Shown here: one piece after another, positions 1-8,978 of the stretch
How positions within the stretch are numbered: the stretch's first letter is position 1
How the letters are laid out: every line of letters begins with the position of its first letter
Source: Aeromicrobium massiliense JC14
GTDB lineage: Bacteria; Actinomycetota; Actinomycetes; Propionibacteriales; Nocardioidaceae
Assembly: GCF_000312105.1 (NCBI RefSeq)
Contig: NZ_HE978637.1
Coordinates: forward strand, 702,534 to 766,533
Direction: 5' to 3'
DNA length: 64,000 bases
Position numbers and translations under genes: made by a program
Notes under the pieces: model-generated
Told to the model about the DNA's origin: nothing
What the model saw: the letters and a program-made list of their open reading frames with translations, nothing else
Database searches by the model: none

Positions 1-1356
1 ACCGGCATCTGGGTCGGCGACTACACGGTCCAGCCCGAGAACGGCGGCCTGTCGGTGTTCGCGCACGAGTACGGCCACGACCTCGGTCTGCCCGACGCGT
101 ACAGCACCTCCGGCGGCGACAACAACAACGAGTACTGGACGCTCATGGCCCAGAGCCGGCTCAACGGCCAGGGCGAGCCGCTCGGCACGCGCCCCGGTGA
201 CCTCGGTGCCTGGGAGAAGCTGCAGCTCGGCTGGCTCGACTACGAGGCCCTCTCGGCCACGCAGAAGAAGACGCTCGAGCTCGGCCCGCAGGAGTACAAC
301 ACCGACAAGGCGCAGGGCGCCGTCGTGGTGCTGCCCAAGAAGTCGGTGACCCGGCAGAACGGGGCCCCGGCGTCGGGCAAGCTGCAGTTCCACTCCGGCT
401 CCGGCGACGACCTGGCCAACTCGATGACCACCGAGGTCGACCTGACCGGCAAGACGAAGGCCGCCTTCCAGGGCAAGGTCCGGTACTCGATCGAGAAGGG
501 CTACGACTTCGCGTACATCCAGGCGTCCACCGACGGTGGCGACACCTGGACGTCGCTGCCGGGCACCGTCGCCGGCAAGGCGTTCGCGCTCGACACGTCC
601 AAGCGTCCGGCCATCGGCGGGGAGCAGAAGACGTGGGCCGACCTCGACGTCCCGCTCGACGCGTACGCGGGCCAGAAGATCCAGCTGCGCGCCTACTACA
701 AGACCGACGGCGGCCTCGCCCTCGCCGGCCTGTACCTGGACGACCTGCGCATCGTCGCCGACGGCCAGCCGCTGCTGACCGACGGTGCCGAGGAGGGCAG
801 CCCGGCCTGGACGTTCGACGGCTTCCAGATCATCGCCGAGACCACGACGACCCAGCACGACAACTTCTACGTCATGGGCAACCGGTCGCACGTCAGCTAC
901 GACAAGTACCTGGCGACGGGTCCGTACAACTTCGGCTGGCTGAACACGCGGCCGGACTGGGCCGAGCACTTCCGCTACGGCCAGGGCCTGCTGATCTCGT
1001 ACTGGGACACGTCCCAGGCCGACAACAACACGATCGATCACCCCGGCCAGGGCCGGAACCTGCCGATCGACGCGCACCCGGCGCCGATCATCAACATCGC
1101 GGACGGCAAGCCGTGGCGGGCCCGCGTGGCGGTCTACGACGCGCCGTTCTCGCTGCAGAAGGCCGACTCGATGACGCTGCACACCAACGGGAAGGCGTCC
1201 TACATCCGGGCGCAGAACCCGCAGCCGACCTTCGACGACACCAAGAAGTACTGGTACGCCGAGACGCCGCAGCAGGGCGTCAAGCTGCCTGGCGTCGGGG
1301 TCAAGGTGAAGGTCCTGCAGCAGCAGGGCACCAGCCTGAAGATCAAGGTCAACTGA
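1..1356 (+). CDS. Immune inhibitor A-like M6 family metalloprotease, C-terminal part
   Basis: The reading frame is open from base 1, so the N-terminus lies outside the window. The first residues lead straight into HEYGHDLGLPD (bases 64-96), the HExxHxxGxxD zinc-binding site of M6 (InhA/immune inhibitor A) peptidases, so most of the catalytic domain upstream of the zinc helix is missing here. The remaining ~400 residues fit the family's beta-sandwich regions (for example the GLYLDDLRIV strand) and a Trp/Tyr-rich segment containing SYWDTSQADNNTIDHPGQG. The family is secreted and degrades extracellular proteins. A strong hairpin follows the stop. Family assignment is firm; the substrate is unknown. 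Confidence 0.9.
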   Translation, partial: TGIWVGDYTVQPENGGLSVFAHEYGHDLGLPDAYSTSGGDNNNEYWTLMAQSRLNGQGEPLGTRPGDLGAWEKLQLGWLDYEALSATQKKTLELGPQEYNTDKAQGAVVVLPKKSVTRQNGAPASGKLQFHSGSGDDLANSMTTEVDLTGKTKAAFQGKVRYSIEKGYDFAYIQASTDGGDTWTSLPGTVAGKAFALDTSKRPAIGGEQKTWADLDVPLDAYAGQKIQLRAYYKTDGGLALAGLYLDDLRIVADGQPLLTDGAEEGSPAWTFDGFQIIAETTTTQHDNFYVMGNRSHVSYDKYLATGPYNFGWLNTRPDWAEHFRYGQGLLISYWDTSQADNNTIDHPGQGRNLPIDAHPAPIINIADGKPWRARVAVYDAPFSLQKADSMTLHTNGKASYIRAQNPQPTFDDTKKYWYAETPQQGVKLPGVGVKVKVLQQQGTSLKIKVN

Positions 1357-1372
1357 CCAGCGCCTGACGCGC

Positions 1373-1404
1373 GAGGGCCCCGGGGAGCGATCCCCGGGGC
1401 CCTC
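1373..1404. terminator. Bidirectional hairpin terminator
   Basis: A perfect 14-bp stem (1373-1386 with 1391-1404) with a GCGA tetraloop lies between the convergent M6 protease and threonine aldolase genes. There is no T-run, as is usual in high-GC actinobacteria. Confidence 0.8.
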
Positions 1405-1421
1405 GTCGCGTGCGGGGGACC

Positions 1422-2498
1422 TCAGCCGCGGGCGAGCTCCTCGCGGACGACGGCGACGAAGTGGTCGACGTCGGCCTCGGTGGTGTCCCAGGACGTCATC
1501 CAGCGGACCTCGCCGCGCGACCGGTCCCAGTCGTAGAAGCGCACCCGCTCGCGGATGCGGTCGGCCGCCTCGAGCGGCAGCGTCGCGAAGATCGCGTTCG
1601 CCGGGCTGTCCTGGGTGAACGCGAGGCCGGCCAGCGAGCCGTCGGCGACGCCGGCCTCGAGCGCCGAGCGCAGGCGTGCGGCCATCGCATTGGCGTGGGC
1701 CGCGCTGCGCAGCCCGAGGTCGTCCTCGAACAGCGCGAGCAGCTGCGCCGAGGCGAACCGCATCTTGCTGGTCAGCTGCATCGTGAGCTTGCGCAGGTAG
1801 GTCAGGCCGGTGGCGCGCTCGGGGGAGAGGACCACGACGGCCTCGACGCCGAGCAGGCCGTTCTTGGTGCCGCCGAGGCTGAGCACGTCGACGCCGGCGT
1901 CGGTGACGAAGGCGCGGAACGGGACGCCGAGCGCGGCGGCCGCGTTCCACAGCCGCGCGCCGTCCATGTGCACCGCCATGCCGCGCTCGTGGGCGAGGTC
2001 GGCGATCGCGCGCACCTCGGCGGGGGAGTACAGCGTGCCCATCTCGGTGGTCTGGGTGATGCTCACGGCCAGCGGCTGGGCGCGGTGCTCGTTGCCGTAG
2101 CCCCAGGCCTCGCGGTCGACCAGCTCGGGCGTGAGCTTCCCGTCCGGCGTGGGCACGGTGAGCAGCTTGAGGCCGGTCATGCGCTCGGGGGCGCCGGCCT
2201 CGTCGGTGTTGATGTGCGCGGTGCTCGCGGCGACGACGGCGCCCCAGCGGGGCAGGACGCTGGTCAGCGACACGACGTTCGCGCCGGTGCCGTTGAAGAC
2301 CGGGAACGTCTCGGCCTGCTCGCCGAGGTGCTCGCGGACGACCTGCCGCAGGCGGGCGGTGTACGCGTCCTCGCCGTACGCGACCTGGTGGCCGCCGTTG
2401 GCGGTGGCCAGGGCGGCCAGCACCTCGGGGTGGACGCCGGCGTAGTTGTCGCTGGCGAAGCCGCGCCAGTCGGGGTCGTGGAGGGGGGTCGTGGTCAC
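1422..2498 (-). CDS. Low-specificity L-threonine aldolase / beta-eliminating lyase family
   Basis: This is a PLP fold-type I enzyme expected to cleave L-threonine or allo-threonine to glycine and acetaldehyde. Visible family features are the N-terminal DNYAGVHPEVL segment, the FNGTGANVVSL substrate region, HMDGARLWNAAAALG with the cofactor-pairing Asp, and SLGGTKNGLLG with the Schiff-base Lys. The GTG at 2498 is chosen because GGGAGGA lies about 8 nt upstream. An earlier in-frame GTG at 2543 would give a 4-nt overlap with the upstream MFS gene and 15 extra residues, and cannot be excluded. It is the last gene of the minus-strand marR-MFS-aldolase unit. Its link to the transporter is positional only. 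Confidence 0.85.
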   Translation of the reverse strand: MTTTPLHDPDWRGFASDNYAGVHPEVLAALATANGGHQVAYGEDAYTARLRQVVREHLGEQAETFPVFNGTGANVVSLTSVLPRWGAVVAASTAHINTDEAGAPERMTGLKLLTVPTPDGKLTPELVDREAWGYGNEHRAQPLAVSITQTTEMGTLYSPAEVRAIADLAHERGMAVHMDGARLWNAAAALGVPFRAFVTDAGVDVLSLGGTKNGLLGVEAVVVLSPERATGLTYLRKLTMQLTSKMRFASAQLLALFEDDLGLRSAAHANAMAARLRSALEAGVADGSLAGLAFTQDSPANAIFATLPLEAADRIRERVRFYDWDRSRGEVRWMTSWDTTEADVDHFVAVVREELARG

Positions 2499-2539
2499 CC
2501 GCTCATCCTCCCAGCCACGCCCCGACCGGCCGGCGGGGG

Positions 2540-3832
2540 TCACACGCGGTCGTGCGCGTGGACGACCTGGTCGATGGCGCCCGGCGCGCCACCCATCTCG
2601 TCGGCGACCTCGCCGGCGACGGCGTCCGCGTCGGTGACCTGGTGCCCCTCCTCGTCCATGCCCGCGTCGGCCGCGTCGAGCGCCCGGCGGTTGGTGGCGA
2701 GCACGCCGACGGCGGCGAGCGCGGCCAGGGCGGCGATCGCGAACGGCACGTGCAGGTTCAGGTGCTCGACCAGCTTGCCCGCGGCGTAGGGCGCCAGGCC
2801 GCCGCCGATGAAGCGCACGAAGCCGTAGGCCGCGGACGCCACCGGACGCTCGACCGGCGCGACGATCATGACCGCCTGCGTGGTGAGCGTGTTGTTGATG
2901 CCGATGAAGACGCCCGACACGATGACGCAGGCGACCAGCACGGTGCGGTCCTCGGGGAACGCGGCGATGACGGCGAGCACGACCGCGAAGCCGGCCAGCG
3001 CGCCGTACAGCGAGCGGGCGGTGCCGAAGCGGCTCTGCAGGCGCGGCGCGCCGACCACCGAGAACAGGGCCACGAGGACGCCCCAGCCGAAGAAGACCCA
3101 GCCCAGCTGCATGGCCTCGAGGTCCATCGGGAACGGCGCGTAGCCGAGCATCGTGAAGAAGGCCCAGTTGTAGAGCAGGGCGGCGACGCTCATGAGCGCC
3201 AGGCCGCGGTGGCCGAGGGCGCGCAGCGGAGCGGCGGCGGACGTCGGGCGGGCGGGGCGCGGCGTGGACGGCAGCAGGACGGCCGTGGCGACGAGCGCCA
3301 GGGCCATGAGCACGGCGACGCCGTAGAACGGGCCGCGCCAGCTGATGTCGCCGAGGAGGCCGCCGACGAGCGGCCCGGCGGCGATGCCCAGGCCCAGGGC
3401 GGCCTCGTAGAGGATGATCGCGCCGGCGAACCCGCCGCGGGCGCTGGAGACGATCGCGGCCAGCGAGGTCGCGATGAACAGCGCGTTGCCCAGGCCCCAG
3501 CCGGCGCGGAACGCGACGATGCCGCCGATCGAGTCGGTCGAGCCGGCGAGCGCGGCGAACACCACGATGATCACCAGGCCGGTGAGCAGGGTGGCCTTGG
3601 CGCCGATGCGGCTGGAGATCGCGTTGGTCACCAGCATCATGAGCGCGGTGACGACCAGGTAGCTGGTGAACAGCAGGGTGACCTGGCTCGGTGTGGCGTC
3701 CAGCTCGGTGGCGAGCGCCGGCAGGATCGGGTCGACCAGGCCGATGCCCATGAACGAGATGACGCAGGCGAAGGCGACGGCGTAGACCGCCTTCGGCTGC
3801 TTGAACATGCTGACGGGCTCAGCGGTGTGCAT
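2540..3832 (-). CDS. MFS transporter, drug-efflux type
   Basis: This 430-residue hydrophobic protein has the major facilitator pattern: the N-terminal MGIGLVDPILPALATEL segment, typical of drug:H+ antiporters, followed by alternating long hydrophobic helices. It probably exports small hydrophobic compounds from the cytoplasm. The start has a clear GGAGGACC ribosome site directly before ATG. Its first 14 bases overlap the end of the marR gene, so the two are translationally coupled and MarR control is likely. The last ~45 residues form a hydrophilic, acidic tail (DEEGHQVTDADAV...) that does not look like membrane sequence. Substrate unknown. Confidence 0.85.
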   Translation of the reverse strand: MHTAEPVSMFKQPKAVYAVAFACVISFMGIGLVDPILPALATELDATPSQVTLLFTSYLVVTALMMLVTNAISSRIGAKATLLTGLVIIVVFAALAGSTDSIGGIVAFRAGWGLGNALFIATSLAAIVSSARGGFAGAIILYEAALGLGIAAGPLVGGLLGDISWRGPFYGVAVLMALALVATAVLLPSTPRPARPTSAAAPLRALGHRGLALMSVAALLYNWAFFTMLGYAPFPMDLEAMQLGWVFFGWGVLVALFSVVGAPRLQSRFGTARSLYGALAGFAVVLAVIAAFPEDRTVLVACVIVSGVFIGINNTLTTQAVMIVAPVERPVASAAYGFVRFIGGGLAPYAAGKLVEHLNLHVPFAIAALAALAAVGVLATNRRALDAADAGMDEEGHQVTDADAVAGEVADEMGGAPGAIDQVVHAHDRV

Positions 3833-4244
3833 GGTCCTCCGTGTCGGGGTAGGTGAGCAGGACGGGTGCGGCGGCGGCCAGGAGGTCGCGCTCGGCGGGG
3901 GAGAGCCGGTCGAGCCAGGCGCCCATGGCGGCGTCCTGCTCGGCCCGGCGCGTGCGGAGCGCCTCGCGGCCGGCGTCGGTGATCGAGATGAGGCTGACGC
4001 GCCCGTCGGCCGGGTCGTCCTCGCGGCGCACGAGGCCGGACGCCTCGAGCCGCTGCACCAGCCCGGTCATCGCCGGCTGGCTGACACCCTCCTGGTCGGC
4101 CAGCGCGGTGATCCGCCGTCCGCCGGAGCGCTCCAGGACGCCGAGGGTCGCCGCGGCGACCCGGCTCATGGACGTCGAGCGGGTGCTCCGCGCGACGTCC
4201 ACCGCGAACGTGCGCAGCGCGCTCGCCAGTTCAAGTTGATTCAC
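3819..4244 (-). CDS. MarR family transcriptional regulator
   Basis: This 141-residue protein has a winged-helix MarR core: the recognition region GVSQPAMTGLVQRLEASGLVRREDDPADGRVSLISITDAGREAL contains the wing motif DPADGR. It probably represses its own operon, which continues into the overlapping MFS gene. The GTG start at 4244 has no Shine-Dalgarno sequence. Instead a TATACA -10 hexamer sits 7 nt upstream with a 17-nt spacer to a TGGAGA -35, which predicts a leaderless transcript. The inducing ligand cannot be told from sequence. Confidence 0.9.
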   Translation of the reverse strand: MNQLELASALRTFAVDVARSTRSTSMSRVAAATLGVLERSGGRRITALADQEGVSQPAMTGLVQRLEASGLVRREDDPADGRVSLISITDAGREALRTRRAEQDAAMGAWLDRLSPAERDLLAAAAPVLLTYPDTEDHAHR

Positions 4245-4246
4245 GC

Positions 4247-4280
4247 AACCATGTATATCAGGTGGTTATGCAAATCTCCA
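4247..4280 (-). promoter_or_regulatory. Leaderless promoter of the marR operon with candidate MarR operator
   Basis: On the minus strand, -35 TGGAGA (4275-4280), a 17-nt spacer and -10 TATACA (4252-4257) are followed 7 nt later by the GTG start. An inverted repeat AACCA-N11-TGGTT (4247-4251 and 4263-4267) straddles the -10 box, an autorepression position that suits MarR. Confidence 0.6.
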
Positions 4281-4287
4281 GACGAGG

Positions 4288-4318
4288 GCGCCCCGGCCCG
4301 CCGTGCGGACCGGGGCGC
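4288..4318 (-). terminator. Hairpin terminator of xth
   Basis: A 9-bp perfect stem GCGCCCCGG/CCGGGGCGC (4288-4296 with 4310-4318) lies just beyond the exonuclease III stop codon. Confidence 0.65.
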
Positions 4319-4326
4319 GTCGCGGT

Positions 4327-5124
4327 CTAGAGGTCGTAGTCGACGACGAGGGGGGCGTGGTCGGACCAGCGCTCGCCCCAGCTCGCCGCCCGATCGACCC
4401 ACGCCTGGCGGGCCAGGGCGCCGAGCTCGGGCGTGGCCAGGTGGTAGTCGATGCGCCACCCGGTGTCGTTGTCGAACGCCTGCCCGCGCATGGACCACCA
4501 GGTGTACGGGCCGTCGACGTCGCCGCTGAGCTGGCGGTGGACGTCCACCCAGCCGAGCTCGCCCAGGAAGCGGTCGAAGTAGGCGCGCTCCTCGGGCAGG
4601 AAGCCGGCCTTCTTGAGGTTGCCCTTCCAGTTGCGGATGTCGCGCTCGGTGTGGCCGACGTTCAGGTCGCCCATGAGCAGCCCGTGGGTGCCCGTGGCGC
4701 GCAGGTCGCGCATGCGCTCGCTCATCGCGTCCAGGAAGCGGTACTTGTCGTCCTGGCGCGGGGTGCCGGCCTCGCCGGAGTGCACGTAGACCGACACGAC
4801 GGTCAGCGCGCTGCCGTCGTCGAGCACGTAGTCGGCCTCGATCCAGCGGCCCGACGTGTCGAAGTAGTCGTCGCCGTTGCCGACCCGCACGTCCTTGGGC
4901 TCGAACCGGCTGAGGACGGCCACGCCGGCGCGTCCCTTGTCGGCCGCCTCGGTGTGCACGACGTGCAGGCCGGACTCGGCGGTGATCTCCCGGACGATGT
5001 CGTCGGGGGCCCGGACCTCCTGCAGCGCGACGACGTCGCAGCCGCGGTCGGCGAGCCAGGCGTCCATGCCCTTGCGGTAGGCGGCACGGATGCCGTTGAC
5101 GTTGACGGTGGCGACGCGAAGCAC
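4327..5124 (-). CDS. xth: Exodeoxyribonuclease III (AP endonuclease, xth family)
   Basis: This 265-residue EEP-fold nuclease is expected to cleave at abasic sites and remove 3' blocking groups in base-excision repair. Family motifs are all present: VNVNGIRAA, LQEVRAPD with the metal-binding Glu, SVYVHSGE, GDLNVGHTERDIRN and the terminal SDHAPLVVDYDL with the catalytic Asp-His. Length is normal for bacterial ExoIII. The GTG start at 5124 is preceded 6 nt upstream by TAAGGT and has no Shine-Dalgarno, so it is probably leaderless. It is divergent from the GGDEF-EAL gene. Confidence 0.93.
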   Translation of the reverse strand: MLRVATVNVNGIRAAYRKGMDAWLADRGCDVVALQEVRAPDDIVREITAESGLHVVHTEAADKGRAGVAVLSRFEPKDVRVGNGDDYFDTSGRWIEADYVLDDGSALTVVSVYVHSGEAGTPRQDDKYRFLDAMSERMRDLRATGTHGLLMGDLNVGHTERDIRNWKGNLKKAGFLPEERAYFDRFLGELGWVDVHRQLSGDVDGPYTWWSMRGQAFDNDTGWRIDYHLATPELGALARQAWVDRAASWGERWSDHAPLVVDYDL

Positions 5125-5130
5125 AGGTCG

Positions 5131-5179
5131 ACCTTATCGGCACGTCCTGCTGAACTGAGGGGCGCGGGATCGCTATGCT
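5131..5179. promoter_or_regulatory. Divergent -10 boxes for xth (minus) and the GGDEF-EAL gene (plus)
   Basis: TAAGGT (reverse complement of 5131-5136) lies 6 nt before the xth GTG, a leaderless arrangement. TATGCT (5174-5179) points right, leaving a short leader with GGGAGGG before the ATG at 5207. Confidence 0.55.
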
Positions 5180-5206
5180 CCGGGTGTTCGAGCAACGGGA
5201 GGGTCG

Positions 5207-7300
5207 ATGTCCGTGGAGGACAGCGCCGCCGACGAGCGACCCGACGAGGGCTCGTGGCGTGACGTCGTGGAGTCCATCTCCACCGGCGTGCTGGTCTGGG
5301 ACCTGCGCGGGCGCATCCGCATGGCCAATCCCGAGGCCGGACGCCTCCTCGGGTGCGAGCCGCACGACCTGGTCGGCCTGGACGTGCGCGCCTTCGTGCC
5401 CGACACGTTCCACACCGAGACCACCGAGGCCCATCTCGCCCTGGCCGTCACGCGCGAGACGTTCGGCGTCGCCGAGGAGCTCGTGCTCAGCCGGCCCGAC
5501 GGCACCACGCTGCACGTCGACGTGCGCCTGTCGCTGCTGCACGGTGACGACGAGCCGCTGGTGGTCGCCTCCGCGACCGACGCCCGCACCCGGGTGCCCA
5601 CCGAGCAGGCCCGGCTCGACGCCGGCCGCCGCACGATCCTGGACAGCGTCCCGATCAGCATCGTGACCACCGACGCCGACGGCGTCATCGTGTCGGCCAA
5701 CGCCGCCGCGGGCACGCTGCTGGGCGTCGACCCGGCCGAGCTGCTCGAGCGTGACCTGGCCGACCTGCACGACCCCGACGAGCTCTCCGCCGCCGGCCTC
5801 GACGTGCCCCAGGCGCGTCCCGAGGGCGACGACGCGCCGTCCTTCGCCGTGCTGCGCACGCTGGCCGACCTCGAGCCCGGCGCCCGCCGCGAGTGGACGT
5901 ACGTGCGCCCCGACGGCGCCCGCGTCCCGGTCGCGGAGTTCCTCACCCCCATGGGCGGCGACGGCACGGCGAGCGGCTACCTGTTCGCCGCGTACGACAA
6001 CAGCCAGCGGGTCGAGGCCTCGGCCGAGGCCGAGCGGCTCGCCCGCCACGACCAGCTGACCGGACTGCCGACGCGGGCGTTCCTGGTCTCGGTCATCGAC
6101 GACATCCTGCTGCGCCGCCCGTCCGCGCCGCTGGCGCTCATGGTGCTCGACGTCGACCACTTCAAGACGGTCAACGACACGCTCGGCCACCACGTCGGCG
6201 ACGCCGTGCTCCGCGCGGTCTCCGAGCGCATCCGCGAGGGTGCCGGCCCCGGCGCTGTCACCGCCCGCATCGGTGGCGACGCGTTCGCCACCGTCGTCGA
6301 CGTGCTGGACGAGCCCGACGCCATGTCTCGCGCCCGGGTCATCCAGGAGCGCGTCGCCACGACCGACGTCGACAGCGACGACCTCGACCTGGTCGGCGTG
6401 AGCATCGGTGTCGCGCTCGCCGGGCGCGACGGTGCCGACGCCACCGAGCTGCTCAAGCGCGCCGACACCGCGATGTACCAGGCCAAGGTCGCCGGCCGGA
6501 ACACCATCAAGGTGTTCGTGCCGTCGATGGACGCCGACCGCGAGAAGCTGCAGCTGGCCAGCGGCCTGCGCCGCGCGATCAACGAGTCCGAGGTGACGGT
6601 CTCCTATCAGCCGCTGGTCGACCTGCGCACCGGCAACGTCGCCGCGTTCGAGGCCCTCGCCCGCTGGACCAGCCCGCGCTTCGGCGTCGTCTCGCCCGGC
6701 CGGTTCATCCCGCTGGCCGAGGACCACGGCCTCATCTCCGACCTGGGCGAGAAGGTGCTGCGCACCGCCTGCGCCGAGGTGGCCGAGCTCTGCCGTCGCC
6801 TGGACCGGCCGGTCGGGCTGTCGGTGAACGTCTCGCCGCAGCAGTTCCGCGACCGCGACCTGCCCGGCCTGGTGCGCCAGATCGCCGAGCAGACCGGGTT
6901 CGACCCGACGATGCTCGAGCTGGAGATCACCGAGAACATCCTGGTCAGCGACCCGATGGAGGTCGTCGACGTCATGCGCGCGGTGCGCTCGCTCGGCGTC
7001 AAGATCGTCATCGACGACTTCGGCACCGGCTTCTCGAGCCTGGGCTACCTGACCCGGCTGCCGATCGACAAGATCAAGATCGACCGCTCGTTCGTCGCCA
7101 AGATGGACGACAACGAGCGCGACGCGAGCATCGTGGAGTCGATCATCCTGCTCGCCCACACGCTCGGCATGGCCGTCGTCGCCGAGGGCATCGAGACGCC
7201 CGGCCAGGAGCAGCACCTGCGCGGGCTCGGCTGCGACCAGGGCCAGGGCTTCCTCTACAGCGCCGCCGTGCCGATCGCCGCCGCGTCCGTGCTGGTCTGA
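5207..7300 (+). CDS. PAS-PAS-GGDEF-EAL cyclic-di-GMP signalling protein
   Basis: This 697-residue soluble protein reads as PAS (about 17-125), a second PAS with C-terminal extension (about 138-275), GGDEF (about 280-440) and EAL (about 455-690). The GGDEF signature reads GGDAF (residues 356-360): the metal-coordinating Glu is Ala, so cyclase activity is doubtful. The EAL side looks intact: EAL at 482-484, NVSPQQF, ELEITENIL, DDFGTG loop 6 at 603-608, KIDRSFV and VAEGIET. The likely activity is therefore c-di-GMP hydrolysis gated by the PAS sensors, with the GGDEF serving as a GTP-binding or dimerisation module. No membrane segments are seen. ATG at 5207 has GGGAGGG upstream. Confidence 0.92.
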   Translation: MSVEDSAADERPDEGSWRDVVESISTGVLVWDLRGRIRMANPEAGRLLGCEPHDLVGLDVRAFVPDTFHTETTEAHLALAVTRETFGVAEELVLSRPDGTTLHVDVRLSLLHGDDEPLVVASATDARTRVPTEQARLDAGRRTILDSVPISIVTTDADGVIVSANAAAGTLLGVDPAELLERDLADLHDPDELSAAGLDVPQARPEGDDAPSFAVLRTLADLEPGARREWTYVRPDGARVPVAEFLTPMGGDGTASGYLFAAYDNSQRVEASAEAERLARHDQLTGLPTRAFLVSVIDDILLRRPSAPLALMVLDVDHFKTVNDTLGHHVGDAVLRAVSERIREGAGPGAVTARIGGDAFATVVDVLDEPDAMSRARVIQERVATTDVDSDDLDLVGVSIGVALAGRDGADATELLKRADTAMYQAKVAGRNTIKVFVPSMDADREKLQLASGLRRAINESEVTVSYQPLVDLRTGNVAAFEALARWTSPRFGVVSPGRFIPLAEDHGLISDLGEKVLRTACAEVAELCRRLDRPVGLSVNVSPQQFRDRDLPGLVRQIAEQTGFDPTMLELEITENILVSDPMEVVDVMRAVRSLGVKIVIDDFGTGFSSLGYLTRLPIDKIKIDRSFVAKMDDNERDASIVESIILLAHTLGMAVVAEGIETPGQEQHLRGLGCDQGQGFLYSAAVPIAAASVLV

Positions 7301-7321
7301 CCCGGCGGCGCCGTCCGCGAC

Positions 7322-8971
7322 CTACAGGTCGCGGGCCAGCGCGCGTCCGGCCGCCCGGCCGGAGAACAGGCAGCCGCCCAGGAACGTGCCCTCGAGCGCG
7401 TTGTAGCCGTGCACGCCGCCGCCGCCGAACCCGGCGACCTCGCCCGCCGCGTACAGCCCGTCGAACGGGGTGCCGTCGGCGCGCAGCACGCGCGAGTCCA
7501 GGTCGGTCTGCAGGCCGCCGAGCGACTTGCGGGTCAGCACGTGCAGCCGGACGGCGACGAGCGGGCCGGCCTTGGGGTCGAGCAGCTCGTGCGGCGACGC
7601 GACGCGGATGAGCTTGTCGCCCAGGTAGCTGCGGGCCTGGCGCATGGCCGCGACCTGCAGGTCCTTGGTGAACGGGTTGCGCATCTCGCGGTCGCGCGCC
7701 TCGACGACGCCGCGCACCCGGGCGGCGTCCAGCAGCGGCTCCTTGGTGACGGCGTTCATCCCGTCGACGAGCTGCTCGAGGGTGTCGGCGACGACGAAGT
7801 CGGCACCACGCTCCTTGAACGCCTCGACCGGGCCGGGCGCGCCCTTGCCGAGCCGCTGGCGCAGCAGCTCCTTGACGCTGCGACCGGTGAGGTCGGGGTT
7901 CTGCTCGGAGCCCGACAGCGCGAACTCCTTCTCGATGATCTTCTGCGTCAACACGAACCAGCTGTGGTCGTGGCCGGTCTCGCGCAGGAGCTTGAGCGTG
8001 CCGAGGGTGTCGAAGCCGGGCAGGCCGGGCACGGGCAGGCGGTTGCCCTCGGCGTCCAGCCACAGCGACGACGGGCCGGGCAGGATGCGGATGCCGTGCA
8101 TCGGCCAGACCGGGTCGTAGTTCTCGATGCCCTCGACGTAGGCCCAGAGCCGGTCGCGGTTGACGTGGTTCGCGCCCGCGGACTCGGCGATGCCCAGCAT
8201 GCGGCCGTCGACGTGGGCCGGGACGCCCGACAGCATGTGCTCGGGCGGCGTGCCCAGGCGGTCGGGCCAGACCTCGCGGACGAGCTCGTGGTTGCCGCCG
8301 ATGCCGCCGGAGGTCAGCACGACCGCCTGGGCCCGCAGCTCGAAGTCGCCGACGGCGTCGCGGTTGGTGGCCATGGCGCGGGCGGACGTGTCGGGGGCGA
8401 GGCGGGTGCCGCGGACGCCCGTGACGCGGCCGTCCTCGACCACGAGCTCGTCGACGCGGTGGCGGAAGGCGAAGGTCACCAGGCCGCGCGCGACGCCCTC
8501 GCGCACCACGCGCTCGAACGGCTCGACGATGCCCGGGCCGGTGCCCCAGGTGATGTGGAAGCGGGGGACGGAGTTGCCGTGCCCGCCGGCGAGGCCGCCG
8601 CCGCGCTCGGCCCAGCCGACGACCGGGAACAGCCGGTGGCCCTTCTCGTGCAGCCAGGCGCGCTTCTCGCCCGCGGCGAAGTGGACGTACGCCTCGGCCC
8701 AGCGACGGGCGTGGTCGTCCTCGGCGCGGTCGAACTGGGCGCTGCCGAGCCAGTCCTGCATCGCGAGGTCGACCGAGTCCTTGATGCGCAGCCGGCGCTG
8801 CTCGGGGGAGTCGACCAGGAAGAGCCCGCCGAACGACCACCAGGCCTGGCCGCCGAGGCCCTGCTCGCCCTCCTGGTCGACCAGGACGACCGAGCGGCCG
8901 GCCTCCACGAGCTCGGCAGTGGCGACGAGACCGGCGAGACCGGCCCCCACGACGACGACGTCAGCATCCAT
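7322..8971 (-). CDS. FAD-binding dehydrogenase of the fumarate reductase/ketosteroid dehydrogenase flavoprotein fold
   Basis: This 549-residue flavoprotein begins with the dinucleotide-binding DVVVVGAGLAGLVATAELVEAGRSVVLVD motif and ends with the family closure FDGLYAAGEVAGFGGGGVHGYNALEGTFLGGCLFSGRAAG. It contains the FGGLFLVDSPEQRRLRIKDS segment typical of a widespread uncharacterised group of actinobacterial FAD-binding dehydrogenases. Chemistry is probably removal or transfer of hydride on a carbonyl-containing substrate. ATG 8971 is preferred over upstream in-frame starts (8980, 8995) because CACAAT lies 7 nt upstream as a leaderless -10. It is divergent from the aminotransferase gene; substrate unknown. 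Confidence 0.85.
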   Translation of the reverse strand: MDADVVVVGAGLAGLVATAELVEAGRSVVLVDQEGEQGLGGQAWWSFGGLFLVDSPEQRRLRIKDSVDLAMQDWLGSAQFDRAEDDHARRWAEAYVHFAAGEKRAWLHEKGHRLFPVVGWAERGGGLAGGHGNSVPRFHITWGTGPGIVEPFERVVREGVARGLVTFAFRHRVDELVVEDGRVTGVRGTRLAPDTSARAMATNRDAVGDFELRAQAVVLTSGGIGGNHELVREVWPDRLGTPPEHMLSGVPAHVDGRMLGIAESAGANHVNRDRLWAYVEGIENYDPVWPMHGIRILPGPSSLWLDAEGNRLPVPGLPGFDTLGTLKLLRETGHDHSWFVLTQKIIEKEFALSGSEQNPDLTGRSVKELLRQRLGKGAPGPVEAFKERGADFVVADTLEQLVDGMNAVTKEPLLDAARVRGVVEARDREMRNPFTKDLQVAAMRQARSYLGDKLIRVASPHELLDPKAGPLVAVRLHVLTRKSLGGLQTDLDSRVLRADGTPFDGLYAAGEVAGFGGGGVHGYNALEGTFLGGCLFSGRAAGRALARDL

Positions 8972-8978
8972 GCCGAGC

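Noticed and set aside
2551-3856. Plus-strand 434-codon frame over the MFS gene
   Set aside because: Arg/Asp/Gly-rich antisense shadow without a ribosome site or motifs.
4241-7216. 991-codon open frame on the minus strand
   Set aside because: Arg/Asp/Val-rich composition with no motif; it is antisense to the PAS-GGDEF-EAL gene and an artefact of high GC.
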